Shown here: positions 36,850-47,431 of the stretch, in pieces
How the letters are laid out: every line of letters begins with the position of its first letter
Numbering within the stretch: position 1 is the first letter of the stretch
Source: Omphalotus guepiniiformis
Taxonomy: Eukaryota; Basidiomycota; Agaricomycetes; Agaricales; Omphalotaceae
Assembly: GCA_028554645.1 (NCBI GenBank)
Contig: JAQOOI010000022.1
Coordinates: 1,860,001-1,924,000, forward strand
Reading direction: 5' to 3'
Length of the DNA stretch: 64,000 nt
Notes under the pieces: generated by a model
Databases searched by the model: none
What the model was told of the DNA's origin: nothing
What the model saw: the letters and a program-made list of their open reading frames with translations, nothing else
Program-made: the position numbers and the translations under genes

Positions 36850-38337
36850 ATGTCTCCTACTACACAAGCACTAAACTCTATTGGCGATGCTCTGATACAT
36901 CGATTGCCGAATGAGATTCTGGTTTCTATTTTCTTGCTCGGAACACGCATATCTGATTCATATACGTATGAGAGCCAACATCTACCGTTTCTTGTCCTTG
37001 TTTCAGCTGTGTGTTCTCGGTGGAGAAGGCTTGCAATCACGTCTCCCGATCTCTGGACATCCATCAATATCTCCACCTTTGCCACTCTCCACACCGCAGA
37101 ATTATTCCTCGAGAGATCTAGGCCCTGCCCTTTTGACCTCACGTTGAACTCGCTCAATTCAAAAGCAGAACATGAATTAGCTGTTTCAATAACGGCACCG
37201 CATGTTCCTCGCATGCGATCTCTTGTTCTTGAGTATATCAATGTAGACGAGTTCTGCATGATCGCAAATGCATACTCCGCTCATTCTGCTTCTAGTCTTC
37301 AATCATTGAAGATCTGGATGGTACCAGGACACGACTGGCGGTGCGCTGCGGATTCGTATCCTCACACCCGGCTGCTAAAAGACGCGAACTCCCTGCATTC
37401 ACTGGTCTTGAACAGGGTCTGTTCGAGGCTATCGCCCCCCTTGGTTGGCCTGTCTCATCTCGAAATCTGTTACTTTTCACCCACATATACCGAACTACGT
37501 GATCTATTTATAGCATGTCCAAGCCTATCAAAACTCTGTCTTCCGATGTTCCTTCCTGTCGAGCATATCGGCGAAACTGACGGTCTACCATTGATCGATG
37601 CAAAATCCTTGAGGGCTCTTTCTGTTGGATTGGGCCTGCACACCGATTTGCAATGTAACTGCCTGTTGAGCCTGCTGGCGATGGACAACCTTGAACACCT
37701 GGAGATCATTGGAGAACTAGGACATCATTTTAGTATCGCAACACATTTCACCTCACGGCGCAACGTTTTAGAAAACGTTCAAAGACTTCGTCTTCACAGT
37801 GTCGGTTACATTTCTCCCAGAGATGTGGCTTTCTTTGCATCCCTCACGTCCGTGACTCACCTTGAACTGATTGACATGGTGCGTGGCGATCAGATCCTTG
37901 GACGTGGCACTGGTCAAGACGATAAAACAAGCGGAGGACCATTCGGCTTTCCTCGTCTGTCCACAATTCTTCTCTCTTCACAGATGGCAGACGAAGACGA
38001 TTTCTCGCTGCTAGTTGACTCTCTCTGCCCGCGCGGCTCAGCAGGCATCCTGAATCAATTAATCATCCCGTTGATACAAGTTGTCTCTGAAGATCACTTG
38101 TCTCAATTGAAGGCGGCTGGAATTGAAGTGCTGCATCTTAAAGATGGCGACCAGTGTTCGGCGGGTTTGGCTGAGTACTATCCGGATTTGGAGGAAGTTG
38201 AACAGGATGATGAATGGTTCGGTGGTGATCATATGGACTATACTGACTACGAACTCGGTTTTTCGGATGAAGAGTTCTTTGGGGATGAAGCCTTTGGATA
38301 CGATGATTATGAATCCAGTCAAGAAGAAATTTTTTGA
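36850..38337 (+). CDS. F-box protein with leucine-rich-like repeats
   Basis: A single-exon gene of about 495 residues. The N-terminal F-box reads HRLPNEILVSIFLLG and then FLVLVSAVCSRWRRLAITSP and DLWTSI, the usual Skp1-binding pattern. The middle repeats short leucine-rich units (SLQSLKIW, LSHLEICYF, NLEHLEIIGEL, VQRLRLHSVGYIS, VTHLELIDM). The last 50 residues are strongly acidic with Tyr and Phe, ending QEEIF. Such genes form a large, fast-changing family in mushrooms; the protein recruited for ubiquitination is unknown. I chose the first ATG at 36850. Confidence 0.85.
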   Translation: MSPTTQALNSIGDALIHRLPNEILVSIFLLGTRISDSYTYESQHLPFLVLVSAVCSRWRRLAITSPDLWTSINISTFATLHTAELFLERSRPCPFDLTLNSLNSKAEHELAVSITAPHVPRMRSLVLEYINVDEFCMIANAYSAHSASSLQSLKIWMVPGHDWRCAADSYPHTRLLKDANSLHSLVLNRVCSRLSPPLVGLSHLEICYFSPTYTELRDLFIACPSLSKLCLPMFLPVEHIGETDGLPLIDAKSLRALSVGLGLHTDLQCNCLLSLLAMDNLEHLEIIGELGHHFSIATHFTSRRNVLENVQRLRLHSVGYISPRDVAFFASLTSVTHLELIDMVRGDQILGRGTGQDDKTSGGPFGFPRLSTILLSSQMADEDDFSLLVDSLCPRGSAGILNQLIIPLIQVVSEDHLSQLKAAGIEVLHLKDGDQCSAGLAEYYPDLEEVEQDDEWFGGDHMDYTDYELGFSDEEFFGDEAFGYDDYESSQEEIF

Positions 38338-38524
38338 ATGTGCCACAATGAATGAATCATGCCGTAAATTGCCGCGTTAGATATGCCAGAGCAGGAGCAG
38401 AAATCGTAAATTGTAAGATGTTCCTGGCAGGAGATTGGACAGGTTGAGTTAACGTATACTCAAAATAAGTGATTAAATGATCCTATTGCTAATGATACAA
38501 GGTGACAAAGTGGGCTACCGAGCT

Positions 38525-39486
38525 CTATGCCACATTTGCGGTGTCCTCGATATCTACACTTGGATCAGGTAGGAGGGCAGCAGTCCGCGGTTTCCCCAAA
38601 GTACGCTCAAAAAATTCAACAGCTTTTGAGTCGAGCATGATACGCGGCCATTTGAGCAGCTCGTAGATGTTGACCTTGTCAGCGGTAATCAAGCTAACAA
38701 GTGGGATGTTTTGAATCGCCCTCTGGAGACCTGTGGGTACTTTCTCCTCTCCTGTGACAAAAAGGGTTTGCTTCAAGCCTAAAGCATTGATTCTCTGCGA
38801 CAAATGCTTCGTCTTGCCATTGGGCCAGTCCATGTGCATCATCACCCCAATTCTATTTTCCTGTACCTTTGCACTTAACGCAACGCGCATGCCCATCTGG
38901 ATAACCTTTCTCGGAAGCTTTGTGCTGAAATCACGCGGCTTGGGGCCAAACGCAACACCTCCACCTCTCAGCATTGGGCTTTGAGCATCGCCTAGACGCG
39001 CTTTACCAGACCCCTTCTGAGGACGAATCTTTCGTCCAGATCCGGCAACTTCCCCACGAGTTTTCGTGTTGGCCGAACCCTGACGCAAAGAATCTCGATA
39101 ATGCACAACGCAAAGGTGAAGAACGTCGCGACGAATGGGGTGGTTAAAGACAGTAGGATCAAGGGCGACCGCATGACTTCCAAAGGAACGTTCGGCCGGC
39201 TTTCGATGGAACGGCGTCGTGAGAGTGACATAGACAGGGTGAGCAATAGGCTCTACTTCAAAGAATGTGAGTTTCGGTCTCATGAAGACCATACAATTAC
39301 ACGTACCAGCCAGCGAGGGCGAAGAAATTGGTTCAACAGGAACGGAAGATGCAGGCCGAGGACGCTTGACTCGACCATTCGTGGCCACCCTTTTAGCAAC
39401 CGCCTGAAGAAGCGGTCTCTAAGAAGAAGAAGATGTTACGAGGACTGAATAAAAAAGAACAAACGACATACGGTGGACTTGAGCAT
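38525..39486 (-). CDS. YML6: Mitochondrial ribosomal protein uL4m
   Basis: The ribosomal L4 family is shown by GEVAGSGRKIRPQKGSGKAR and then GDAQSPMLRGGGVAFGPKPR, followed by LPRKVIQMGMRVALSAKVQE and FVTGEEKVPTGLQRAI. The N-terminus, MLKSTRPLLQAVAKRVATNG, assembled over an intron at about 39470-39420, is basic and amphipathic like a mitochondrial targeting sequence, and a second intron (about 39307-39258) joins SLAVEPIAHPVYVTLT. This separates it from cytosolic L4. It is head to head with cytosolic uS9, with 242 bases between the start codons. Confidence 0.92.
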
Positions 39487-39728
39487 AGCAAGTGAGCAGT
39501 GAAGTAAGAGAACGAGAGTAAGAGTGCTTAGTCAGCCAACTTGACGGCACTTGCCGAAGAGGTACTGTCTAGTTTTACTCAGCCACACAATCGCATTCCT
39601 CTTGACAATATTATCGGCGCCGGTTTCGACGACTTCAAGACAAGGTGCGTCGCCCAGGCTTTCTTTCTTGCCAGCTACTTTCAATTCACTGCTATAGACT
39701 ATCCCACTCGTCGTCACACTCATAAAAA

Positions 39729-40353
39729 ATGGCATCCTCAGTGAAGGCCGTTCAGACATTCGGCAAAAAGAAGGTATGCATGGCTAGCTCGTTACCTATT
39801 TCGTTCCTTTCATACCTCTCCTCGTTTTCAGACCGCAACTGCTGTTGCTCATGCCAGGGAGGGCCGTGGACTCATCCGTATCAATGGCTCGCCCATAAAT
39901 CTCGTTCAGCCTGAGATTCTCCGTCTCAAGATCGTGAGTGCTCGTCTGCTTCAGATAAGACAGTCATTCTCGTGCTCAACTTTTGTCTCTTGCTTGTTCC
40001 TGTTAGTACGAGCCAGTTCTGGTTGTCGGTCAAGAGAACTACGCCCCCATGGACATCCGCGTACGCGTCAAAGGAGGAGGTCACACCTCTCAGGTTTATG
40101 CTATCAGACAGGCTATCGCAAAAGCCCTAGTCGCTTACCACGCCAAGTATTCCGATGCATACAGTGCAATGGAGCTGAAGAAAAAACTAGTTGCGTATGA
40201 CCGAACACTGCTCATTGCGGATCCCAGACGGATGGAACCCAAGAAGTTCGGTGGTGCTGGTGCCCGTGCTCGCAGACAAAAGAGGTGTGTACACATGTGC
40301 ATGTTAGCTTGGACCGGTATACTCATTGCAATCTCCTGTGTAGTTACCGTTAA
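39729..40353 (+). CDS. RPS16: Cytosolic ribosomal protein uS9 (RPS16)
   Basis: A small-subunit ribosomal protein in four exons. Exon 1: [15 protein letters not shown]; exon 2: [20 protein letters not shown] and [10 protein letters not shown]; exon 3: [20 protein letters not shown] and [20 protein letters not shown]. The last exon supplies only three residues: RRQK joins across an intron (40285-40340) to S-Y-R and a stop, giving the universal uS9 end in which the terminal Tyr-Arg reaches the P-site tRNA. Length is normal. Confidence 0.96.
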
Positions 40354-40829
40354 ACGGCGTTCCGTTTGTTCATGTATTTTTCGCTTTATCATGCTTGCCT
40401 TCTACTTGTTTTTATGTCGTGATAATATGTGAAACATGGAACGAATCAGGCGACTAGCATATGGAATTGCGAGCACAATTGTCTTGTAAGTAGTGGCAAG
40501 ATGTTCGTGCACGAGAGCCTAGGAGACTTCTTCCAGCGTCTCTAATGATGATCACATCAACTTCTGTCCAACAACTCCAACAGAAGTCCCATAGACCATA
40601 GTTCACTTCAGCGCTTAGGCTGTTACCAGAAAGCAGAGGCCAAAGCAATAAGTACGATGTCAGACGAAGGCTTTCACTGCCTTTCAGGTCTGAATAATAT
40701 TTCGATCGACGATATGCTCAACCTTTTTCTGCTTCAACCCACGCTGTTGGACCTCGAGCTCGCTTAAGTATACCCTCAGGCTGCCGCAAACTTCATCTAT
40801 GATATTATTCTGTCTATAGCTCTTAGAAT
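40354..40829. other. Intergenic region
   Basis: uS9 3' side and the promoter of the BRCT/Myb gene. No supported gene, repeat or RNA. Confidence 0.45.
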
Positions 40830-43314
40830 ATGGCTGCCACTTCAGCAGCGAAGCAGAAATCAGATATCTTCCTTGATGCAACAGGGAAATCAATCATTGT
40901 GTTTCTGGACAGCGAAGTTCCTGATGTATTACACACCATCAGAATACTCAAGGTGAGCGTTTCCGAGTCTTTGCGAAATATCCGTAGAGATTCTCTAAAA
41001 CAACACTGCAGGAATCGGGTGCCACGCTATGCGGCAATCCTTTGGATGCAAAATTTATCATATCAGACTTGAATTCGAAGTCTGGCCGTAAATATATTCA
41101 TGAATGGGGCAAGGACGGCAGTAAAATAGTGCTCGAGCCGAGGTGGGTTACCAAATGTATCAAAGCGCGACGCTTACTGCAGGATGAAGATAATTGGGGT
41201 GGATGTGCTCTAAGTGAGATCAACCTGAAAAGCGATCAGGCAGAAAGTGCTTCAAAGGCGTAAGTTTTTTTTACCAACTCTGGAAGCGCTGTTACTGCTT
41301 GTGGAGGACTGATTTTACCAACAGGCAGGAGCATTCATCTCAGTTTAGTGCTCGTCCTTTTTCACGATCTCGAACTAGTCAAAAACCTGCAGGATCTCCA
41401 AATTCTCCACTCTCATCTTCAAGCTGTCAATCTTCTCGCGATCTCGTCGCCACTGCCTCCTCTAATGCCATTTCTCGCTCGGGCAACTCTCTCGAGTGTT
41501 CTACGTTTCCCAACGGACAACAGCTATTATTGCCAAATTCCATTCCTCAGACTGTACCATGGCACAATCCTTCGCAAATGTCAGCTAACTCAAGCTTGTG
41601 GCATGTGCCGATGGCTAATCAGATGCACCTATCAGGAGCCCAGTGCCTCCCATTTATCCCTACCTTTCAAGGTGGCACAGGCCCTTCTATTCCCATGCCT
41701 GGCAATGGTCTGCCAGTGACCCAAGCATCTGTCTACGGTAATCACCTTAATCCCTCCACCTTTCTTACGGCTCTCGCCGATGTCTACAGAGCAAACGCAG
41801 CCAACAATCTGTACCCTGCACTCAATCTAGCTGTTGCTGCTCCTCAGCTGATGAGCTTTCCGCATGCAACTCCACTTCCTCCAACGTCTAGCTCTGATAG
41901 TAAAACACCTTTCCTCTGGAATGAGAACCCTGCAGTAACCTCAACTGTATCCGCAGGTGACAGATCGGAATCAGCGCGGCGACAGTCTTCACCTTCGCCG
42001 TCTACTATCATCCCTGACGTCAAGGTTAAACGGAGAGCAACGTCGTCTTCACGTCAGGATATCATCTCGCCAGCTCCCGTCACGAAGATATTCGCTCGCA
42101 GCGGTTCCGGACTTGTATTCTTTGTTCAGATTGATATTAACCAACGTCACTCGATCGTTAGCAAAATCAAAGTAAGAAAGTACAAGTTACGCCTCCGACC
42201 CAGCTCTTGACTCTTTTCCCAGAAATACGGGGGGATCATCACCAGTGCCCAACAAGATGCCGACTATTCAATCTTATCTTCGAGGTCAAAGACCTTTTCT
42301 ACGCTGTTACAGACCGCTGCCGCATCAGATGCTCTGGTGATAAAGCCTTCGTATGTGACCGACTGCGTAAATAGCGGCAAGCTTCTCGACGTCTCAGAAT
42401 ACCTGCTGAAGATTCCGGGCTTACTGGAGCAGAGAGGTAAAGATGTGACCACGGGAAAGACAGTCAAGAGGGAGCAGGAGACGGAACGGCAGCGGGTGAA
42501 TGTGCCAGAGCGGAAACCGATCAAGCAGATGGAAAAGCGTGCTGTTCGATATTCCAACCCCTCTCGAGTCCCCTCAGTCCAACGACCTCCATCCCCTACT
42601 CCTCCGCCCGAGCATACTCGCGAACAATATAGCGACGGAAAGTACCTCTATTCGCTAGCAGAACGGGAATACATTTTCCGCTACGTGAAATATCTATTCG
42701 AAAAAGACCATGAAACATCGGTGTCTATTATCGCACAGAACTTATTTGAAAAGGTATGTTTGGTCTTCAATGTGTTCATCTGAATCTGAATATTATTAAC
42801 CTGCACGCCTTCAAGATGCCCCATCATAGTCTTAAGTCTTGGAATACTACTATCAATCGAGGACAGATCCGAGATGAAATAGAAAGGTTAAGAAAGATAG
42901 CTGGTGTTGCACACAGGAAATTGGCCTGGCAGCAAGAAACGTTACAACAACAAGATGTAGGTTATGCGGCAAGGTCTAACGCAAGAGACGAGATTCATGC
43001 CGACTCGGATGCTCGCAGGGCTGGGAAACGACGAAAGCGAAATGGTGAGAAGTTGGAATGGGCCACACCCAGGGAACGGGATCTTAAAGTCTTGACCCGA
43101 TTCTTTGTGGAAGGAGGGGCTGCCAATGTTCAAAATGATTCAAAAACAGACCGCGCTAAGATGTGGAGACGCCTAGATGACCAGGTACTATATTCCGCTA
43201 CTGCCTGCACAACTGACTGATTCTCTATACAAGTACGCATGCGAGACTGCAGATTGCTGGGAAGAGTTTTATGATGCAAATCACGACGAGGTGAAGCAGA
43301 GGTGTGACGAGTAG
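40830..43314 (+). CDS. Protein with two BRCT-like domains and a Myb-like domain, Rap1-like candidate
   Basis: The N-terminal BRCT-like domain: IFLDATGKSIIVFLDSEV, ESGATLCGNPLDAKFIISD, EPRWVTKCIKARRLL. A disordered linker of about 300 Ser/Pro-rich residues follows. A second BRCT-like domain reads VFFVQIDINQRHSIVSKIKK, YGGIITSAQQDADYSIL and IKPSYVTDCVNSGKLLD. Next comes a Myb-like segment, YLYSLAEREYIFRYVKYLFE, with SVSIIAQNLFEKMPHH and SLKSWNTTINR, like the TERF2IP/Rap1 Myb. A basic nuclear signal (KRRKRNGEKLEW) and an acidic end (EVKQRCDE) close it. BRCT plus Myb recalls telomere protein Rap1, which binds shelterin; two BRCTs also fit DNA-repair adaptors. Introns are at 40952-41012, 41260-41324, 42172-42221, 42755-42815 and 43183-43230. 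Confidence 0.75.
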
Positions 43315-43426
43315 GAAGGGCCGTAGAAATAGATGCGAAATATTGGTAGTAACTCGCGAATTATATTGATGCGAAGCATTTTAAAACCAGGCTTGTCATT
43401 GTGTAGCTTCTAGAGACGCCAAAACA

Positions 43427-44045
43427 TCACGAATGTGAATTCGAGTCTGGTAAGTCTAATGGTTTCTTGAAGAATTTACTGCGCTGCTCCTCGGACAACA
43501 ATACTCCTTTAGTGCCTGTGATTTCTCCAGCTTGGTCGAAGATTCCTATCGTAGCTCCCAGGAATGCGCATCCTCCGAGTGCGACCGGTAAGGAACGAGC
43601 TATCAAGATTTCAGTTGCGGTACATGACCACAAGAGCTAGAATGAAAATACCTCTTATTCCAGCTAAGAAACCTGCTGCGCAAGCGCCAGCAGCACCGTT
43701 CCACGCGTCATTCTTCTGGCGTTGGTTTGCTACTGTTGCTTCGGTGAAGGCGAAAGCAGCGCCCATAGCAGCTAGACGAAAGATGGGTAAGAAGTGCAAG
43801 ATACTTGGTGAACTGACGCACCGAAGAATGTGATAGTGCCCCCCGTCCGTGTTATGACACCTGCAGCACCCGATGAATGGCTTCCGAGGGCATTCTGTAA
43901 AGTACTGACGACGGTTCCCACAGCAGCTAGAAGCAAGAGGCTCCAGTACAGGTCCACAGTTTGTTATATGAAGTTACATACCAGACTGAAGGCCGACGAC
44001 AGATGCGTTCTTCAACGCTGGTTTGGGCTCGAAGTTCTCTGGCAT
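43427..44045 (-). CDS. Complex I accessory subunit NDUFA11 (B14.7), Tim17/22/23 family
   Basis: A four-exon gene for a small, glycine- and alanine-rich inner membrane protein. Spliced it reads MPENFEPKPALKNASVVGLQ, TVVSTLQNALGSHSSGAAGV, TGGTITFFAAMGAAFAFTEA, WNGAAGACAAGFLAGIR and SLPVALGGCAFLGATIGIFD. The four GXXXG-rich helices and GACAAGFLAG loop are the Tim17 family pattern. Similarity to NDUFA11 of mitochondrial NADH dehydrogenase is the best fit; an import-channel relative is the alternative. Introns are about 43982-43929, 43825-43777 and 43651-43601. Confidence 0.8.
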
Positions 44046-44193
44046 GAGCGGACGATGTAAGAGGCTGCTTCCCATATCCGGTAACCTTGAGCTTTCAGAT
44101 CAAATAAATAATAACAACCATTCCGCGCTTCGGCTTTAGCCTGTGCTTCAGCTTTAGTCTTTCAACTTGAAATTCAACTTCGAAGTCCTTGAT

Positions 44194-46070
44194 ATGCCCG
44201 ATAACAGTCAGCCGTGGTATACAGATCTATCAAAGGAACATCACTTCAAACTTCATAGGAAGATAAAGGTTGGTTTTGACCCTGTTCCTTTTTCCAGTAA
44301 CCGCAACTACCAGCAGACTCGGTCCGAAACTAGATTTCGAAACATATCAGTATTTCCTGAATCCTGGACTACCTATGCGAATATCAAAATTCATGGGATG
44401 TGGAACAACGTGGCTCCTCTCGATGAAAACCTTTGGAAGAACATGATCCTGCAATATCGAGATGCCATGATACTTACCGCAGAGAAACGAATATTCATCA
44501 TGTGGCTTTATAACTCGAGACCACCTGTCCAGATTGATATTCCTGCTAATCCAAACAGCAAGTATCGAAAGGTTCCTACAGATAAGATTCATGCGGCATG
44601 GGTTTTGAATCCAGAATCTCCCTACGACCCTCTTGTCGTGTTTTCGGACCACAATTTATTGTATGTTTACAACATCAATGCCAAAACCGTGGAGAGCTAC
44701 CTTCGGGGTCATGGTGGTGTAAGTTTTCTCAATAATATCTTGGCACGGTCAGACAGAAACTACGATAGGCTATTACTTCGATAGCTGTTCATCCGCGGTA
44801 TCCCAACATCTTTTGCACGACCTCACGCGATTTTACGACGAGGGTGTATGATCTCACATATCCTCCTCGTGGTACACCGGACAATCCGCACTGGCCACCT
44901 CTGAACACTCCAAGTCGTGCTGGCCCTGCCCATGGGCTGGACATGACCATGGAAGAGGGATCCGGGCGGGGAAGGTGTGTCATGGTACTTGCAGGTGGAC
45001 GATCGGGAGGCCATCAAGCTGATGTCTTGGGCGCGGTACCTCATTCATTTTCTTTTTCCTGTCTCTGCGATTGACTGACAGACAGGCATTCCACCCTTTC
45101 TACCCGTTGCTGGCAACATGTGGGGTCCGTGATCTTGTGTGACTGAATGGACAAGGAGACTGATTGCAATAGCAGATGGATCGTGCAGTCAAGATTTGGT
45201 TCATGCCTACGATGAGCCCCAGATTGACGAGGGAAGACAAGCCATTATTTAGCAGTACGATGATCCACAGGGCTCGAGTGCTGTCTGTAACCTGGTGCGC
45301 CGTTTTCTTTTGCTTTGAACGTCGATAGATTTAATTGTAGCCATAGGATCACGGCCGAGCTGTTACTGACTCATAGTGCCCCTGCTGAGATGCGGAGAGA
45401 AACTTCCACTAGCGTCATGGCAGATTTCTACCTTGAGCCTGGGACCTTGGTTCTATGGCGATGGCTTGGATTCGATCGTTTCTTTCCCGCCAATTGGGAT
45501 GAATTCGGGCAACAAGTAATGCGTGGTCTTGCATCCGTAAGAGTTCTTCTTATAAATCTACTTTCTCGTTGTTTATATGATGCCCAGGACTTCCAAGAGT
45601 CTGGTTTGTTGAGTTCATATCACTTTGACTCGTTTTTCTGAAACAGCTTCTCAGCATCGTTCAAAATCATCTCGAGTACATCCCTTCCGGCACAAGAAGA
45701 TCCGTACAGAACGCCGGCTTTTCATGCATTTTCCGAAAGATGTCGTGCGGCGTTTGTTTTGTACGCATATCCAGAGGACGATAGAATTACGCTTCTAAAT
45801 GTAGCGTTGCTTGGACCACGTCCGCGGCTTCCTCCAATGTTGGATGATGATGAAGACAGTGACCTTGTTGAACACACACGTTTGATGAATTTGGCAGATG
45901 GGAGCAGTGCTCATCAGGGGTGGAAACTTGTCCTTAGTGATAACCATCATAACTCATCACAGTCAGACTCGGAGCGAGTAGAGTCTTGCGTGATGGGCAT
46001 GGGAGGAACACTTATCTTTGCAGTAGGTTCGAAAGGAGGTATATGGGTCTGGCGTGATGTCTCTGCATAA
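44194..46070 (+). CDS. EED/ESC-like WD40 protein (PRC2 subunit candidate)
   Basis: After the unique start (MPDNSQPWYTDLSKEHHFK) the gene encodes WD40 blades spaced as in EED: YLRGHGGAITSIAVHPRYPN (over an intron at about 44721-44771), CTTSRDFTTRVYDLTYP, GGRSGGHQADVLGAAFHPFY, LATCGQMDRAVKIWFMP, MIHRARVLSVTW, LTHSAPAEMRRE, PGTLVLWRWLGFDRFF and GGTLIFAVGSKGGIWVWRDV. The GGRSGGHQADVLGA segment is analogous to the EED blade after the histone-tail site. EED bridges EZH2 and SUZ12 and reads H3K27me3. Nine or so exons; blade edges near 45280-45350 rest on one donor (TG|GTGCGC). The acidic DDDEDSD insert is not in animal EED. Confidence 0.72.
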
Positions 46071-46411
46071 TAACATGCTTGGTGTAGCAATGGACAAATG
46101 CATTCGACAGATGCCAACACATACATAGGCAGATGGCCATTTTTAGCACATAAACGAAAATTCTCCCAAACTGAACTGAATACAACCAGTGCACGACAGT
46201 AACTACACACAGAGGGGTGAAGACTACGTAGTGTAAATACCCAACGGTGAAGTCAAGTCAAGTGTCCTTCCAGCACCGCGACTCTCGTCGGATGTACGGG
46301 TCATCATCGCTTCACATTGTGATCAAACTCCTGTCGAAAACGGGATGGGCAACTAAGACTGCCTCTGTCAGTACAGCATTTACGGCGAAAGACAAATGTA
46401 TGCACCAGAGC
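46071..46411. other. Convergent intergenic region
   Basis: 3' sides of the EED-like gene and the peptide precursor gene. No further feature seen. Confidence 0.45.
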
Positions 46412-47041
46412 TTAATACGGCACAATCTTGCCATCAGGAGCCTTCACAGGATTCTCGACAGGAATGTCCTGACGTTTGTAAGGCACAATCTTACCATCGG
46501 GAGCCTTTACAGGGTTCTCGACGGGGATGTCCTGACGTTTGTATGGTACAATCTTGCCATCGGGGGCTTTCACAGGATTTTCAACGGGAATATCCTGACG
46601 CTTGTACGGTACAATCTTGCCGTCAGGAGCCTTCACGGGATTCTCGACAGGAATGTCCTGACGCTTGTAAGGAACGATTTTGCCATCGGGCGCCTTTACA
46701 GGGTTCTCGACGGGAATGTCTTGGCGCTTGTACGGCACGATCTTGCCGTCAGGGGCCTTTACTGGGTTTTCGACTGGGATGTCCTGACGTTTGTATGGCA
46801 CAATCTTGCCATCGGGGGCCTTGACAGGATTCTCTACAGGAATGTCCTGACGCTTGTATGCTTCAATCACATCAAGCGGCCCAAGACCGCCTCTGCGAGC
46901 GACGCGCAACTATAGGAGTGAGGTCAAGGTCTGATGAAATGGATAGGAATGTAAAGAGCGCAACGGCATTGGAAGAGGAGAAGCAAGAACCTGACCAGCC
47001 AGGAACAGAGAGAGGACAGCGAAAATCGTACGAGACAACAT
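46412..47041 (-). CDS. Kexin-processed secreted repeat-peptide precursor
   Basis: Predicted 185 residues from two exons. Exon 1 (47041-46965) is a signal peptide, MLSRTIFAVLSLFLAGQV followed by LASPLPM. The intron 46964-46893 (GTTGCG to CGCAG) is inferred because it keeps frame and leader. Exon 2 opens GGLGPLDVIEAY and then has seven exact copies of a 21-residue unit: Lys-Arg plus QDIPVENPVKAPDGKIVPY. The last copy ends at the stop. Kex2 cleavage after each Lys-Arg and trimming of basic ends would free seven identical 19-residue peptides starting with Gln. This layout is that of fungal KEP proteins (alpha-factor, Ustilago Rep1, ustiloxin precursors). No tailoring enzyme such as UstY lies in the window. 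Function unknown. Confidence 0.88.
46415..46855 (-). repeat. Seven tandem 63-base repeats in the peptide precursor
   Basis: 441 bases made of seven in-frame 63-base units. Units differ from each other at many third codon positions (for example GTACGG, GTAAGG and GTATGG before the repeated CACAATCTT or CACGATCTT on the plus strand) yet encode exactly the same 21 residues. Confidence 0.93.
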
Positions 47042-47431
47042 GATTAACAGGAAAGAGCGGTATCCGTGAAACGAGAAAGTCGAGTTGGTTGAAAGGCTGG
47101 AAAGACAAGGATAGAAAACCTGCTGCCCGGCAGGGAGAAAAAGAAAAGACTGGAAAAGAAAGAGTGAAAGAGTGAGCAAGAGGTAAGAAAAGAGAGAGGA
47201 AAACATACCTGGAAGAGAAGGGAGATGGGAGAAAGAAGGTAAAGGAGGATTGCACACGAAGCCGTTTAAATAAAGCCCACCGCTGCTGCCAATCACAGTC
47301 GTTGACGACCAGTTCAGCCAATCAGAGCTCGAGCTGAGCCGCCATCCCCGGCAATATCATAGCACTCACGTGCTCTCCCGCTTTCTCGGTTTTATTTAAT
47401 TTTAATTTTTTGCTTTTCTTTTGATACCTCC
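47042..47431. promoter_or_regulatory. Divergent promoter of the peptide precursor and ESF1
   Basis: On the minus strand TATTTAAA (47265-47272) is a good TATA box about 225 bases before the peptide precursor ATG. The leader between is pyrimidine-rich and seems to hold an intron starting GTATGT at about 47211 and ending TTCCAG near 47147. A CACGTG box at 47367-47372 lies nearer ESF1. A TATA box fits strong, regulated expression. Confidence 0.55.

Noticed and set aside
46247..46915. Long plus-strand open frame with repeated residues opposite the peptide precursor
   Set aside because: It is the antisense of the 63-base repeats. Any tandem repeat with unit length divisible by three opens frames on the other strand; the unit there varies in residues, has no signal peptide and no processing sites in phase.
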